Shown here piece after piece: positions 8,229 through 17,736 of a DNA stretch of 52,496 nt. The translations under genes were made by a program, and so were the position numbers. This DNA comes from CAG-492 sp035388585 (GTDB lineage: Bacteria > Bacillota > Clostridia > TANB77 > CAG-508), in NCBI GenBank assembly GCA_035388585.1, contig DAOOQE010000008.1, positions 1 to 52,496 of the forward strand, in the 5' to 3' direction. Numbering within the stretch: the stretch's first letter is position 1; every line of letters starts with the position of its first letter. The notes below the pieces were generated by a model. That model saw nothing but the letters and a program-made list of their open reading frames with translations. It did not search any database and was not told where the DNA came from.

Positions 8229-9746
8229 TTATTTTTGATTTGGTTCAGTTACTTGTTTTATCCTTTTAGGAGTATTTTTATTAACATTATGAATTGTGTT
8301 ACCAATTAAGCTTTTTGAATTAAGTCCATATACAGTTCTTAATTTATTTTCTCTTTCAGCCACCCTAGACTGAATCTGATAATTTAATTTTGAAAATTCA
8401 GCTAGTGAGTTCCTTAACTCATTTTGTACACTATAAAAAGGCGAAAATCTTTTACCATTATTATAAGCTGCAATTAAATACACATATTGAATCTTTTTAT
8501 TAAATTCTTCTATTTGTTTATACGAAGCACCCTGTGTAATTGCATTGTTAAATGATTCAATTTCATTTATAATTTGATTATAATCTTCATATTTCATTTT
8601 TCCATCATTCTTCAATATTTTTCCGTTTTTTATCTTATATTTATATGATTCTTTGTATTCGATTTCACCAGTAATACTATTTTTTTCGTATTTTCCACAT
8701 GAGAATTCTTCTTTTTCAGGTACATTACCAATATACATTGATAATTTTTTATTTAAACTCATTCTATCAAAAAATCCTAAGTGTTTTTTTGCATCTTCTA
8801 TATCTTGAAATCCATTTTCCTTTATTAAATCCATAAATTGAGTTAAATTCATACTTGATATGTGTTCCAACATTTTTTTTGCAATTTGTTTTTCAGTTTC
8901 ACTTTTATTAGGAACAAGAGCTCCCCTTGAAGTATTTGTTAACATCATATTATTATTTGTATTTTTATCTGTAGCCTCTTTAACCGCAATGTCATCTTCA
9001 ATTATGTTTTCAGCTTTATCTCCATATTCTTTTCTAAATTCCCTAATGTATTTATCTATTTTAACTTGATAGATCTTTTGAGCATCTATAAATTTTGTTA
9101 AACGTGAACTATTAGTTTGAATTTTCGCTGATATATTTGCATTTTCTTGATTTAACTTATCTACTTGTGCTCCTTGCTTTGGATCTAAATCCTTTTGACT
9201 TTTTCCCAAAGTCAATATTGCTTGAATTACAGCATTATTCTCTTTAATTATTTTTTCATCCTTTGCAATTTCTGCACTTAACGAATCAATTTCTTTCTGG
9301 TTTTCTGATAATATTCTTTTGTAAACATCAATAACTTTTTTTGCTTCGCTTGCAAGCTCTGATTTACGTTTACTTATATATTCTTTTTGCTTTTTAATAT
9401 CAGCAATAAACTTTTCTGAACCTTGTTCATTGTCTTCTTTCATTCCATATTTTGAAATATTTAAAAAGATCTCTTCGGGAGACAAAACTTTTGAACTTAA
9501 AAACTTATCATAATATGTTTCTGGTTTTGCCGGATCTATCTGATCATAAGGGTTTGGGTTTGCTGGATACATTTTTTTCCATTGAAACAATTCAGTAACA
9601 TCATCTCCTACAACACGCTTGAATTCGTTATTAACTATTGTATTCAATTTTGCTTTTACTTTGTCTAGATCATCTAAACAATCATCTTTATAATTTCCTA
9701 CTCTAAATTCAATATCTGCATTTATTTCTTTTTCATCAATTTTCAT
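8229..9746 (-). CDS. Unknown coiled-coil protein, 505 residues
   Basis: I do not recognise the family. The protein has no signal peptide or membrane segment and is rich in Lys, Glu and Asn. Residues about 115-250 look like a long coiled coil (repeated charged heptads around SKRKSELASEAKKVIDVYKR and NQKEIDSLSAEIAKDEKI). A Pro/Tyr-rich patch (WKKMYPANPNPYDQIDPAKP) lies near residues 56-75, and a more globular region follows from about 290. Its ATG overlaps by one base the stop of a 44-residue ORF (TAATG), so the two are probably translationally coupled. Downstream lies the str promoter, so it is not part of that operon. It neighbours other large coiled-coil unknowns (666, 457 and 394 residues), suggesting a cytoplasmic structural or scaffold role, but this is inference only. 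Confidence 0.75.
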   Translation of the reverse strand: MKIDEKEINADIEFRVGNYKDDCLDDLDKVKAKLNTIVNNEFKRVVGDDVTELFQWKKMYPANPNPYDQIDPAKPETYYDKFLSSKVLSPEEIFLNISKYGMKEDNEQGSEKFIADIKKQKEYISKRKSELASEAKKVIDVYKRILSENQKEIDSLSAEIAKDEKIIKENNAVIQAILTLGKSQKDLDPKQGAQVDKLNQENANISAKIQTNSSRLTKFIDAQKIYQVKIDKYIREFRKEYGDKAENIIEDDIAVKEATDKNTNNNMMLTNTSRGALVPNKSETEKQIAKKMLEHISSMNLTQFMDLIKENGFQDIEDAKKHLGFFDRMSLNKKLSMYIGNVPEKEEFSCGKYEKNSITGEIEYKESYKYKIKNGKILKNDGKMKYEDYNQIINEIESFNNAITQGASYKQIEEFNKKIQYVYLIAAYNNGKRFSPFYSVQNELRNSLAEFSKLNYQIQSRVAERENKLRTVYGLNSKSLIGNTIHNVNKNTPKRIKQVTEPNQK

Positions 9747-9880
9747 TATTTTTCCTCCTTATCAGTAATGTTAGATATTAATACTATCTCTTCCAACATT
9801 TTCTGGCATTCATCCAAAATTTCAAAATTATCTTCTATCCTTTTAACTATCTCTTTAGTATTATCTTTTCCATTTTCCAT
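9746..9880 (-). CDS. Small acidic protein (44 residues) coupled to the 505-residue gene
   Basis: A short ORF beginning MENGKDNTKEIVKRIEDNF and ending ITDKEEK. AGGAGA lies at a good distance before the ATG at 9880, and the TAA at 9748-9746 shares its last base with the ATG of the next gene. The sequence is charged and probably one amphipathic helix. The ribosome site and the coupling are the evidence that it is real. Its pairing with a coiled-coil gene resembles the 55- plus 457-residue pair at 14463-16027, but I see no convincing sequence similarity between the two small proteins. Confidence 0.65.
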   Translation of the reverse strand: MENGKDNTKEIVKRIEDNFEILDECQKMLEEIVLISNITDKEEK

Positions 9881-9969
9881 ATATAATCTCCTTTTCTATT
9901 TTCTTCCGTACATTAACATAATTAAATTATATCAAGTAATCTTTTTAAATTCAATAGTTTTATAAATTA

Positions 9970-11970
9970 TTATTTTTCAATTTCATTGTTTTCCTTTGTT
10001 TTTTCATTGTTATTGATTGTATTTTGATACTTAATTACTAATTTTAATCCTTCATCAGGGGCTTCTATCCATCCAGTTGGATGTTCTCCTTGATCTAATC
10101 CCTGATTAATATGATACATTATTTTTATTTGTTCTTTTGATAATCCATTGTTTTTTAATACACTATTAACATATTCATTAGATTCTAAACCAATATTTCC
10201 ATAGTTTCCTCCACATGAATTATCATCTTTTAACTTAGCAATAGTCCACTCTCCATTATTATTTTGATATGTTACAGCCAAACCATCTATCATATAGTTT
10301 CCAGCTGGTCTCCATTGATTTTGACCATCCACTATATTATGATTACCGCCTTTTAAACTATTTTCAAAATAATTGCATCCCTCTTCAATATATACAATAT
10401 CTCCCAATGTCATATTTTGGTTTGCAAGACCTTCCACTTTCAATTTATCTTTAAAAGTATCTTTCCCAACAAATCCATAATCGTCTGAAAAAATATTTAC
10501 TAAATTATTATTTGTTTCCTTAAAAGATTTACCACCATTTTCAACAGTTTCATTAATATTTTTAGGATTATTATCAATATCATTTAATTTAGGAGCGTTT
10601 ATCATTGAAGGAGCAGTAGTACCCAAAGTTAATGCAGCTAAAACAGGACCCACAATTCTTTTAAACGTATTTGACACCTTATCTTTTATTTTTGTCCAGA
10701 TTCTTTTTTTGTTTTTTTCCGTTTCTTCTTCATTTCTAACTATTTCTTCTGCTTCTTTTTTCAATTTCTCTTCAGCTTCAATTTTTGCTTTTACTGATGC
10801 ACTTATTTTTTCAGCTATTTCAGCTTTTCTTTTTAATTCCGCATCAATTTTTGCTTGTTTTTCATCTTCAGATTCCTTTAAAATAATTGAATTTATACTA
10901 ACTTTTGAATTTGCTTCTTGTTCTAAGAGTTTTTCTTTTATTGCTTTCATTATTTCATCATATACTTCTGAATCGTCTTGAATACTTAATTGTTGATTTT
11001 TTTCCACAGACTGAACTATATTATGTGTTATATTCTTTTCTTCAATTTTATGTGCTTTCCAATTTTCTAATATTTCCTCAATATTAATTTTTTCCACTTT
11101 ATTTTGTTGTTCTTTATTTTTTTGTATTTCTTCTTTTAATATTTCTTTGTCAAGTGCTTTTTTCCCATATTTTAAACAAATATTCATTTGTAATTTATAT
11201 TTCATTAATTCTAGTTGCATTTGAAAAGCTTTATCTCGATCCATATTTTTTTCCAATTTTTTTCTTATTTTTGAAATTTGTTCATTAATCTGTTTTTCCT
11301 CAATAGTCCATTCCTCAAAAGAATAATTCCTAAAATCTTTACCACTTAAATATTGTGCTTCAATTTCAGCTTTTTTCTTTTTAGTTAGATTTACTTCTGG
11401 TAAACTTTCTAAAGAAATATGTTTTTTATTAACTTTAGTATTTGAACTATTTTCTCGATTATTCTCTTTTACTTTTTCTATAAATATTGGTTTATTTTCT
11501 TTATCGTCACCTTGTTTTTCATTATCTTTTACTAGTATTCCAAAACCGCTTACTTGCTTTTCATAACCCTTAACTTGTTTTTCATTAGTGTTTATTTGTT
11601 TTTTTCTCTCTTCTTTTACTTTTATATTTTCATTTCTCGCATAATCATTACTATGTCTTCTAATTGTTTTCAATATTTTTTGCTTATCACTGACTTTTAG
11701 CATTCCATTATTTTTTACTTGATTTTTTAAATTTTCTAACTCTTCTTTATTCATATATGTATATCTAGTATTTTCATATTTGCTTGTGAGGTAATTAGAT
11801 ATATAATTTGTTAGATCTCTTTTTTCAATTTCATTTAATTGAGTATCATTTCTTATTCCATCTACAATAACATTTAATTCTGATATTTTGTATCTTTTTA
11901 ATAAATCACTCTTTAAAAAATTTCTTATATTATTAATATGCCTATACTCAAATTTTTCTTTCTTTGCCAT
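9970..11970 (-). CDS. Unknown protein with long charged coiled coil and one membrane segment
   Basis: A 666-residue protein of no family I recognise. Residues 1-430 are strongly charged, with several Lys/Glu/Gln-rich helices (about 100-180 and 190-430) expected to form coiled coils. A single hydrophobic segment at about 437-456 (GPVLAALTLGTTAPSMI) follows a Lys/Arg-rich patch, consistent with an inside N-terminus. The last about 200 residues are compositionally different, with Gly, Asn and aromatic residues and phrases such as NMTLGDIVYIEEGC and HPTGWIEAPDEGLKLVIKY, suggesting a folded outer domain. This suggests a protein joining the cytoplasm to the envelope. The start ATG has an AGGAGC ribosome site. 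It stands alone between the 505-residue gene and trmFO. Confidence 0.75.
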   Translation of the reverse strand: MAKKEKFEYRHINNIRNFLKSDLLKRYKISELNVIVDGIRNDTQLNEIEKRDLTNYISNYLTSKYENTRYTYMNKEELENLKNQVKNNGMLKVSDKQKILKTIRRHSNDYARNENIKVKEERKKQINTNEKQVKGYEKQVSGFGILVKDNEKQGDDKENKPIFIEKVKENNRENSSNTKVNKKHISLESLPEVNLTKKKKAEIEAQYLSGKDFRNYSFEEWTIEEKQINEQISKIRKKLEKNMDRDKAFQMQLELMKYKLQMNICLKYGKKALDKEILKEEIQKNKEQQNKVEKINIEEILENWKAHKIEEKNITHNIVQSVEKNQQLSIQDDSEVYDEIMKAIKEKLLEQEANSKVSINSIILKESEDEKQAKIDAELKRKAEIAEKISASVKAKIEAEEKLKKEAEEIVRNEEETEKNKKRIWTKIKDKVSNTFKRIVGPVLAALTLGTTAPSMINAPKLNDIDNNPKNINETVENGGKSFKETNNNLVNIFSDDYGFVGKDTFKDKLKVEGLANQNMTLGDIVYIEEGCNYFENSLKGGNHNIVDGQNQWRPAGNYMIDGLAVTYQNNNGEWTIAKLKDDNSCGGNYGNIGLESNEYVNSVLKNNGLSKEQIKIMYHINQGLDQGEHPTGWIEAPDEGLKLVIKYQNTINNNEKTKENNEIEK

Positions 11971-12227
11971 TTTTTCGCTCCTTTAAAATTTCCATAAATA
12001 ATTATGTTTATTTTATCATACTTTAAAGCTTTTTTCAAATTTCATTATATCCATTAATTCGATTTTGCTCAAATCTAATATTTTTTTAAAATTTCATAGG
12101 ATTTTACATAACATAAACTTTAAGTGGTACATTTAATTAAGCATTAATTCAAGCTATAACATTTCAAACTAAAGTATTATTTAGATTTTTCAGGTTCTAT
12201 CTGCTAACTTAAATCCAGATAGTACAG

Positions 12228-13946
12228 TCATTCCTTATTTTTTAGTGTTTCTAACGCCCTATCTGCTAATCTTTGATATCTTAATTTTTTATCTCTTATT
12301 TTTTCTTTAAGTTCTGGTAGTATTCCAAAATTCGCATTCATAGGCTGAAAATTATTATTTGGAGTAGAAATATATCTTGCTAAAGACCCAATCATTGTAT
12401 ATTTCGATGGACAAAAGCGAGATTCTTTTAAATCATTTATGTTTTCCTCTAATTCTTTCTTATATTCATTGTTTTCATCTATTACCTTTTTTTCTTCATT
12501 GTTTTCCTCTAATTCAGACATAAAATCATCTAATTCTTTTTTATTATCTTCCTCAGATTCATTATTTTTATATATATTTTTTTCCATATTTCCATTTACT
12601 TTTATTCCAATCTTTTCCTTTTCTTTTGTTTCACTATTTTCATTAATTTTAATTACATTGTTTTTGTTAGCTTTTGCTTCACTTCTAGGCAAAGAATTTA
12701 TTTCCATATTATTTCTTAGCATATAATTTATTGCAGCATTTATTCCTGTGATAAGTCCTGAAGATATTGATTCTACATAACCTTCTACCCCGGTTATTTG
12801 TCCAGCAAAATAAATATTTTTATTTCTAACAAAATTATATGTTTCATCTAATAATTTTGGTGAATTTATAAATGTATTTCTATGCATTACACCATATTTT
12901 ACAAAATCCGCCTTTTCCAATCCTGGTATCAAACTAAAAACTCTTTTTTGTTCCCCAAACTTTAAATTAGTTTGAAATCCAACCATATTAAAAATACTTC
13001 CTTCATTATTATCTTGTCTTAATTGTACTACAGCATATGGTCTATACCCTGTTCTTGGATCTGTAAAACCTACTGGTTTTAAAGGTCCAAATCTTAAAGT
13101 ATCCTTTCCTCTTTTTGCCATTATCTCTATTGGCATACATCCTTCAAAAATTTCTTTTTTCTCAAATTCATGTAATTCAGTAACATCTGCATTAATTAAT
13201 TCCTCAACAAACTTTTCATATTCCTCTTTATTCATTGGAAGATTTACATAATCTGCTTTTTTTGATTTATCATTATTTTTTAGCCATGTTTCAACATCTT
13301 CATCCTTATCTCTTTCTTGATCATATCTATCTCCCCAAAAAGCTATATCCATGTTGATTGATTCTTTTGAAACAATTGGAGCTGCTGCATCATAAAAATG
13401 AAGCCCATCATCTCCAGTTAATTCAGCAATTTCATTTGCTAAACTATCCGATGTAAGTGGACCAGTTGCAACAATAACAATACCATTATTTGCAATATCG
13501 GCTAATTCATTATTATTAACATTATCAAGGATATTATCCCCTGATAATATTCTTTCAATTGAAGATGCCTCTTGGCCTCCAACTTCCATATTTATTATTT
13601 CTATATTTTCATTTAACTTAATATTTTCTGTTACAAAATGAGCAAATTTTTCTCTGTCCACAGCAAGTGCCTGTCCAGCTGGAACTGAATTTTCATCCGC
13701 TATTTTTATAAGTAACGAATCCAATATTCTCAATTCTTCCTTTAATAATCCACAAGCATTAGTATGTAAATTTGATTTGAAAGAATTGCTACAAACAATT
13801 TCTGCCAAATTTTTATTACTATGTGCTGGTGAAAATTTTATAGGCTTCATTTCGTATAATTTAACCTTAATTCCTTTTTTTGCAATTTGATAAGCAGCCT
13901 CTGTACCAGCTAAACCTCCGCCAATAACCGTTATATAATCCTTCAT
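12228..13946 (-). CDS. trmFO: TrmFO, methylenetetrahydrofolate-tRNA (uracil-5-)-methyltransferase, with insertion
   Basis: TrmFO makes 5-methyluridine at position 54 of tRNA using FAD and methylene-tetrahydrofolate. Seen: the FAD-binding VIGGGLAGTEAAYQIAKKG, the family block SNKNLAEIVCSNSFKSN with its conserved Cys, PAGQALAVDREKFA, GCMPIEIMAKRG, and FAGQITGVEGYVES near the end. At 572 residues it is about 130 longer than usual (about 435-440). Most of the excess is a Glu/Asn/Lys-rich block of about 93 residues at 415-507, inserted before the C-terminal YTMIGSLARYIS segment. The conserved parts on both sides are intact and in frame, so the enzyme should work with the block as a surface loop. 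The start is preceded by GAGGTG. Confidence 0.93.
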   Translation of the reverse strand: MKDYITVIGGGLAGTEAAYQIAKKGIKVKLYEMKPIKFSPAHSNKNLAEIVCSNSFKSNLHTNACGLLKEELRILDSLLIKIADENSVPAGQALAVDREKFAHFVTENIKLNENIEIINMEVGGQEASSIERILSGDNILDNVNNNELADIANNGIVIVATGPLTSDSLANEIAELTGDDGLHFYDAAAPIVSKESINMDIAFWGDRYDQERDKDEDVETWLKNNDKSKKADYVNLPMNKEEYEKFVEELINADVTELHEFEKKEIFEGCMPIEIMAKRGKDTLRFGPLKPVGFTDPRTGYRPYAVVQLRQDNNEGSIFNMVGFQTNLKFGEQKRVFSLIPGLEKADFVKYGVMHRNTFINSPKLLDETYNFVRNKNIYFAGQITGVEGYVESISSGLITGINAAINYMLRNNMEINSLPRSEAKANKNNVIKINENSETKEKEKIGIKVNGNMEKNIYKNNESEEDNKKELDDFMSELEENNEEKKVIDENNEYKKELEENINDLKESRFCPSKYTMIGSLARYISTPNNNFQPMNANFGILPELKEKIRDKKLRYQRLADRALETLKNKE

Positions 13947-14462
13947 GTTTCACCTCTACACTATTCCTAATAATATTTTCATAATCTTAATTTTAATACT
14001 ATATTAATTATTTTTCCAATATACATCTATACATCTTAAAAAAATCTCTAATAGTAACTTGAATTTAATACTATTTTGAATATTCTTAAAACAAAAAATA
14101 TAATTAATAGTTTTAATATTAATTATATTTTTAACACATCAATAATTAAAATAACACCTGCATTCAAATTATTTGTTAATTTTTACGATACTTATTTATA
14201 TTATAATAAAACAAATAATACAAATAGAAATATTAAATAATTTTGACACTTCTTATTTATCTTATACTTCAATAAAAAATTAAAATAAAAATAACAAATT
14301 TTTTTAACACCACTTATTTGTCTTATAATATAATGAAAAAATACAAATAGAAATATTAAATAATTTTGACACCTCTTATTTATTTTATAATTTAATTCTT
14401 AAACATAATAAGCATTAAAACATTTTAAATATACTTTTTTATATATTACATATAAAAAACTC
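13947..14462. repeat. Intergenic region with degenerate ~61-bp tandem repeats
   Basis: This 516-base gap has no recognisable gene. From about 14178 to 14390 a unit of roughly 61 bases recurs four times, each carrying a version of TTTTGACACTTCTTATTT followed by TTATA. Two copies (from 14218 and from 14341, 123 bases apart) match over about 46 bases with two differences. TTGACA-like and TATAAT-like pieces point rightward into no gene, so I do not call promoters. Confidence 0.65.
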
Positions 14463-15836
14463 TTATCTATATATATTTTCATTATTAATTGTGTTTTGTT
14501 GCTTATTTGTAATATCATCTCTTCCAATTTCGATTTTTTCCTTAATTTTTTTAGCAACACTATTTAAAAAACTAGTCTTAGCAACTTTTCCATTATCAAT
14601 AATATTTCTTGCGGTGTTAGACATGTTTTCCTTTATTTGATCTTTTTTATCAATAGCTTTCTCTACTGCATTATTAGCACTATTAGTAATTTCATATCCT
14701 GCTATATAACCTGTAGATACAACTATTGTGGCAATGTCTTTACCAAAACCAGCCATTGTTTTACCAGCTGTTATTACTCCTTCTGAAATATTTAAAACAG
14801 TATCTTTTCCATTTTGAAATTTTTGTTTTACATTATCTTTAGCATTATCTAAAAAATTATTAAACTTAATTTCCTTTTCAGTCATATCTATTAATAAATT
14901 CGCTTTAAATTCAGGTATAACTTCTTCTTTCAATGTCTTTATTTCACCTTTAATTGGATCAACAATGTTATTAACGAATTTTTTTGTTCCACCAACCTTA
15001 GACATTACTGAATCCAAAAATTTAGTAACCGTATTTTTTCTTTCAATAACAGCCAATTCCTTATTTTTATTTTTTTCTGCAATATTTATTGCATTAACTG
15101 AAATTTTAGCTATATTATCTATACTCTTGTATTCATTTTTTATATTGTTTCTTGTATCTATAAGATTTTGTTTACTCATTTTTATTTGTAATTTCAACTC
15201 ATCGATTTCATTACTTTTTTCATCTATAGTTTCTTTTTTTCCCTCAAATAAATTTTCTCTTTGTTTTTGAAATGATTTTAAATCTGAATTTAATGAAGAT
15301 ATTTTTTTAGTGTCCATTTCTTTAACAGCCTTTTGCAAATCCTTTTGGGTTTTGCTAATTATATCACAAAAATGCTTATAATCATCTGATTTTTCAACTT
15401 CTGAAACATCATTTTTTAATGTCTTAACTGTTTTCTTATATAATTGTCTTTCTATTTTTGAAGACTGAATATTTATATATTCATATTGCTCAACTTTTTG
15501 ATAAGTTTCTTTTCTTTCCAAACATTCTTTCTTTGTATCTTCAAATGTTTCATAAATCTCAGCCACAGTATTTGCATATTCTTTTTCAATTTCTTTTGCT
15601 AATCCTTGTTTAGGTCCATATTTTCTCTCACCAGATTCAATCCAGTTTTTAATATCCTGAATTTTTGTATCTAGACCTCTTTTTACATCTTTACCAACTT
15701 TAGCTGTATTTACAAGAGCTCTTTTTGCCTCAACTTCAGTTAGTTCTCTCAAAAGTTCAACAACCTTTGTTAAATTAGCATTTTCTTCATATAAATTTTC
15801 ATTTAAATAATTATTTTCTTCCTTTTCCAACTCCAT
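14463..15836 (-). CDS. Coiled-coil protein (457 residues), paralogue of the 394-residue protein
   Basis: Function unknown. An in-frame ATG exists at 15860 (overlapping the previous stop as TAATG), but AGGAGGGG lies just before a second ATG at 15836, which I prefer. The protein is almost entirely predicted helix with long charged repeats. Residues about 355-380 (TAGKTMAGFGKDIATIVVST) are more hydrophobic and could bind membrane. It aligns by eye with the 394-residue neighbour: KSDDYKHF matches KSDEYKEY, VTKFLDSVMSKVGGTKKF matches IMRFLSKLLNKIDGETKF, and IPEFKANLLIDM resembles LPELYVEI. It has about 100 extra C-terminal residues. It follows a 55-residue gene that resembles the N-terminal domain of the 394-residue protein, so the pair is the split form of the fused neighbour. 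Confidence 0.75.
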   Translation of the reverse strand: MELEKEENNYLNENLYEENANLTKVVELLRELTEVEAKRALVNTAKVGKDVKRGLDTKIQDIKNWIESGERKYGPKQGLAKEIEKEYANTVAEIYETFEDTKKECLERKETYQKVEQYEYINIQSSKIERQLYKKTVKTLKNDVSEVEKSDDYKHFCDIISKTQKDLQKAVKEMDTKKISSLNSDLKSFQKQRENLFEGKKETIDEKSNEIDELKLQIKMSKQNLIDTRNNIKNEYKSIDNIAKISVNAINIAEKNKNKELAVIERKNTVTKFLDSVMSKVGGTKKFVNNIVDPIKGEIKTLKEEVIPEFKANLLIDMTEKEIKFNNFLDNAKDNVKQKFQNGKDTVLNISEGVITAGKTMAGFGKDIATIVVSTGYIAGYEITNSANNAVEKAIDKKDQIKENMSNTARNIIDNGKVAKTSFLNSVAKKIKEKIEIGRDDITNKQQNTINNENIYR

Positions 15837-15859
15837 AAGTTCCCCTCCTATTTCATACA

Positions 15860-16027
15860 TTATGCTTCTTCATTACCAAGACCAATTATACTATCAATCT
15901 CATTTCTTATTTTTTCCTCTTCTTCACTTAATTTTTCTTCAAGCTTGTTTAATTCTTCACTTTCCATCATATCAAGATTATATATTTTCCCATCTGCTAC
16001 AATAGTTCCAAATTTTTCTTCTTTCAT
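15860..16027 (-). CDS. 55-residue acidic protein, like the N-terminus of the 394-residue protein
   Basis: The sequence EEKFGTIVADGKIYNLDM then SEELNKLEEKLSEEEEKIRNEID matches the start of the gene at 17736 (DEKFGCLKIEEMMFDIDEM, SNEELAKIEEEIIKNKNELRKIID) in order, spacing and length. The ATG at 16027 is preceded by AAGGGA. An in-frame TTG further upstream has no ribosome site. Its stop overlaps an ATG of the next gene by one base. It is probably a small helical partner of the 457-residue protein. No function is known to me. Confidence 0.7.
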   Translation of the reverse strand: MKEEKFGTIVADGKIYNLDMMESEELNKLEEKLSEEEEKIRNEIDSIIGLGNEEA

Positions 16028-16045
16028 TTTTTCCCTTATAACCAA

Positions 16046-16551
16046 TTAAACAGAATTTATATTCATTTTAATTGATCCCTTTCTAATATATATTTTTATT
16101 TTTTTATTATTTATATGCTTGTTTTTAGATATTTTTATTATAGTATTAACTTATATTTATTATCAAGTTTTATATAATTCTTTCTATATGTAATTTTTAA
16201 ATTATACAAATTCTTTTTCTAACTAATTTTTAACATTTTATGTTTGCCTATATATATTTAAAATTTTATTCTGCTATAATTACTATCTTCTACAATTCTT
16301 GTTCTTCTATAATTCTTGTTTTTCTATAATTCTTGTTTTTCTACAATTCTTGTTCTTCTACAATTCTTGTTCTTCTATAATACTTGTTTTTCTATAATTC
16401 TTGTTTTTCTATAATTCTTATTTTTCTATAATTTTTTTCTTCGTCATTCTTTTTTACTATAATTTTTGTACTTCATAATTCTTGTTTTTCTATAATTTTT
16501 GTACTTCATAATTATTTTTTCTATAATTTTTTTCTTCATAATTCTTTTTTT
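16046..16551. repeat. Intergenic region with 17-bp tandem repeat
   Basis: Nine copies in perfect register start at 16290, 16307, 16324, 16341, 16358, 16375, 16392, 16409 and 16426. The unit is CTATAATTCTTGTTTTT with T/C and A/C variants. Degraded copies continue to about 16580 and enter the 3' end of the 394-residue gene, whose last codons and TAG stop fall within repeat-like sequence. The left part (16046-16289) is plain AT-rich sequence with no gene seen. Confidence 0.85.
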
Positions 16552-17736
16552 CTATAATTTTTGTACTTCTATACTTTCTGCTCTTCTATAATTTCCTTCA
16601 TCAATTATTTTTTTATAATTATTCAATCCAGAATCTATAATATTTTTTGCATTCATTTTTAATTCCTCATCTTCAATACATTGTTTAGTGATTCTTAATT
16701 TCTTTTCCAAAACACCTGAAACTAAATCTATACCATCCGATTCAATTTCAACATATAATTCTGGAAGATAAGAAAATTTAATTTTATTAATTTTCTGTTT
16801 AGTTATTTTAACAACCTGTTCTTTGAATTTAGTTTCACCATCAATCTTATTTAACAACTTAGATAAAAACCTCATAATAAAATTTTCTTTTTTATTTATA
16901 TTTTCATACAAAACCAGTTCTAGGTCTCTATTAAGTTTTTCCAAATAATCCTTAATATTTGATGTCAATTGGTCAATATTTTTATCAATTTCTATTCCAA
17001 GTTTTCTTGAATCAATTATTTCTTTTTTTAATTCTTGAATTTCTATTTCACAAATATTAAGCCTATCTTCTTTTTCCATTTTGTCAATTTCAATATTTAA
17101 TCTTTTTATCTCGGCTTCATTTGGAGATTCATTTTCTATTTCCTTCATTAGTTCTCTACTTAAATTATTAATCTGAGTTCTATATTCCTTATACTCATCA
17201 CTTTTTTTCAAAACTCTTCTTTCATCTCTTTTTTTATATAAGCTCATTATTTTTTTATATTCAATAAATTGAACTTCTTCCTTATTTATCATTAATGCCT
17301 TTTTTATTTTATCTATTTTATTTTTTACATCTTCAAGAATCCCACTGTATTGATTTATATCTTCATTCAAGATATTAATTGATTGATTAAATTTTTTTGC
17401 CTGCTCATTTATATATTTTTCGAATTTAACCTCGTTTGATAAAATCATTTCTCTAGTTCTTTTTATATTTCTAACAGTTCTAATAATTGAATGTTGATAC
17501 TGTTTTTCTAATATTTTTGGTAATACATCAATAAAATTTTCATTATTTATATTCTCATTATTCATCGGTACATTATTTTCAATTACATCTAAATAATAAT
17601 CAATGATTTTTCTTAATTCATTTTTATTTTTTATAATTTCTTCTTCTATTTTTGCTAATTCTTCATTTGACATTTCATCAATATCAAACATCATTTCTTC
17701 TATCTTCAAACATCCGAATTTTTCATCATTATTCAT
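16552..17736 (-). CDS. Coiled-coil protein (394 residues), fused form of the 55 + 457 pair
   Basis: Function unknown. Residues about 1-50 resemble the separate 55-residue protein and residues about 60-335 resemble the 457-residue protein at 14463, so this gene is a fusion of both parts, or the other locus is a split. The body is charged helix (RNIKRTREMI, NKIDKIKKALMINKEEVQF, KSDEYKEYRTQINNL, EIEIQELKKEI). There is no clear membrane segment, and the C-terminal hydrophobic part of the paralogue is missing. The terminal codons lie in a decayed 17-bp repeat, so the C-terminus may have been altered by repeat growth. GAGGAG stands before the ATG. Confidence 0.75.
   Translation of the reverse strand: MNNDEKFGCLKIEEMMFDIDEMSNEELAKIEEEIIKNKNELRKIIDYYLDVIENNVPMNNENINNENFIDVLPKILEKQYQHSIIRTVRNIKRTREMILSNEVKFEKYINEQAKKFNQSINILNEDINQYSGILEDVKNKIDKIKKALMINKEEVQFIEYKKIMSLYKKRDERRVLKKSDEYKEYRTQINNLSRELMKEIENESPNEAEIKRLNIEIDKMEKEDRLNICEIEIQELKKEIIDSRKLGIEIDKNIDQLTSNIKDYLEKLNRDLELVLYENINKKENFIMRFLSKLLNKIDGETKFKEQVVKITKQKINKIKFSYLPELYVEIESDGIDLVSGVLEKKLRITKQCIEDEELKMNAKNIIDSGLNNYKKIIDEGNYRRAESIEVQKL

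Noticed and set aside
12197..12222. Terminator of trmFO from CTATCTG/CAGATAG
   Set aside because: The 7-bp stem has a 12-base loop and no U-run on the minus strand.
14241..14266. Plus-strand promoters with TTGACA
   Set aside because: They repeat within a degenerate tandem array, point at no plus-strand gene and have poor -10 spacing.
16290..16580. CRISPR array
   Set aside because: The 17-base units are contiguous with no unique spacers, and no cas genes are present.
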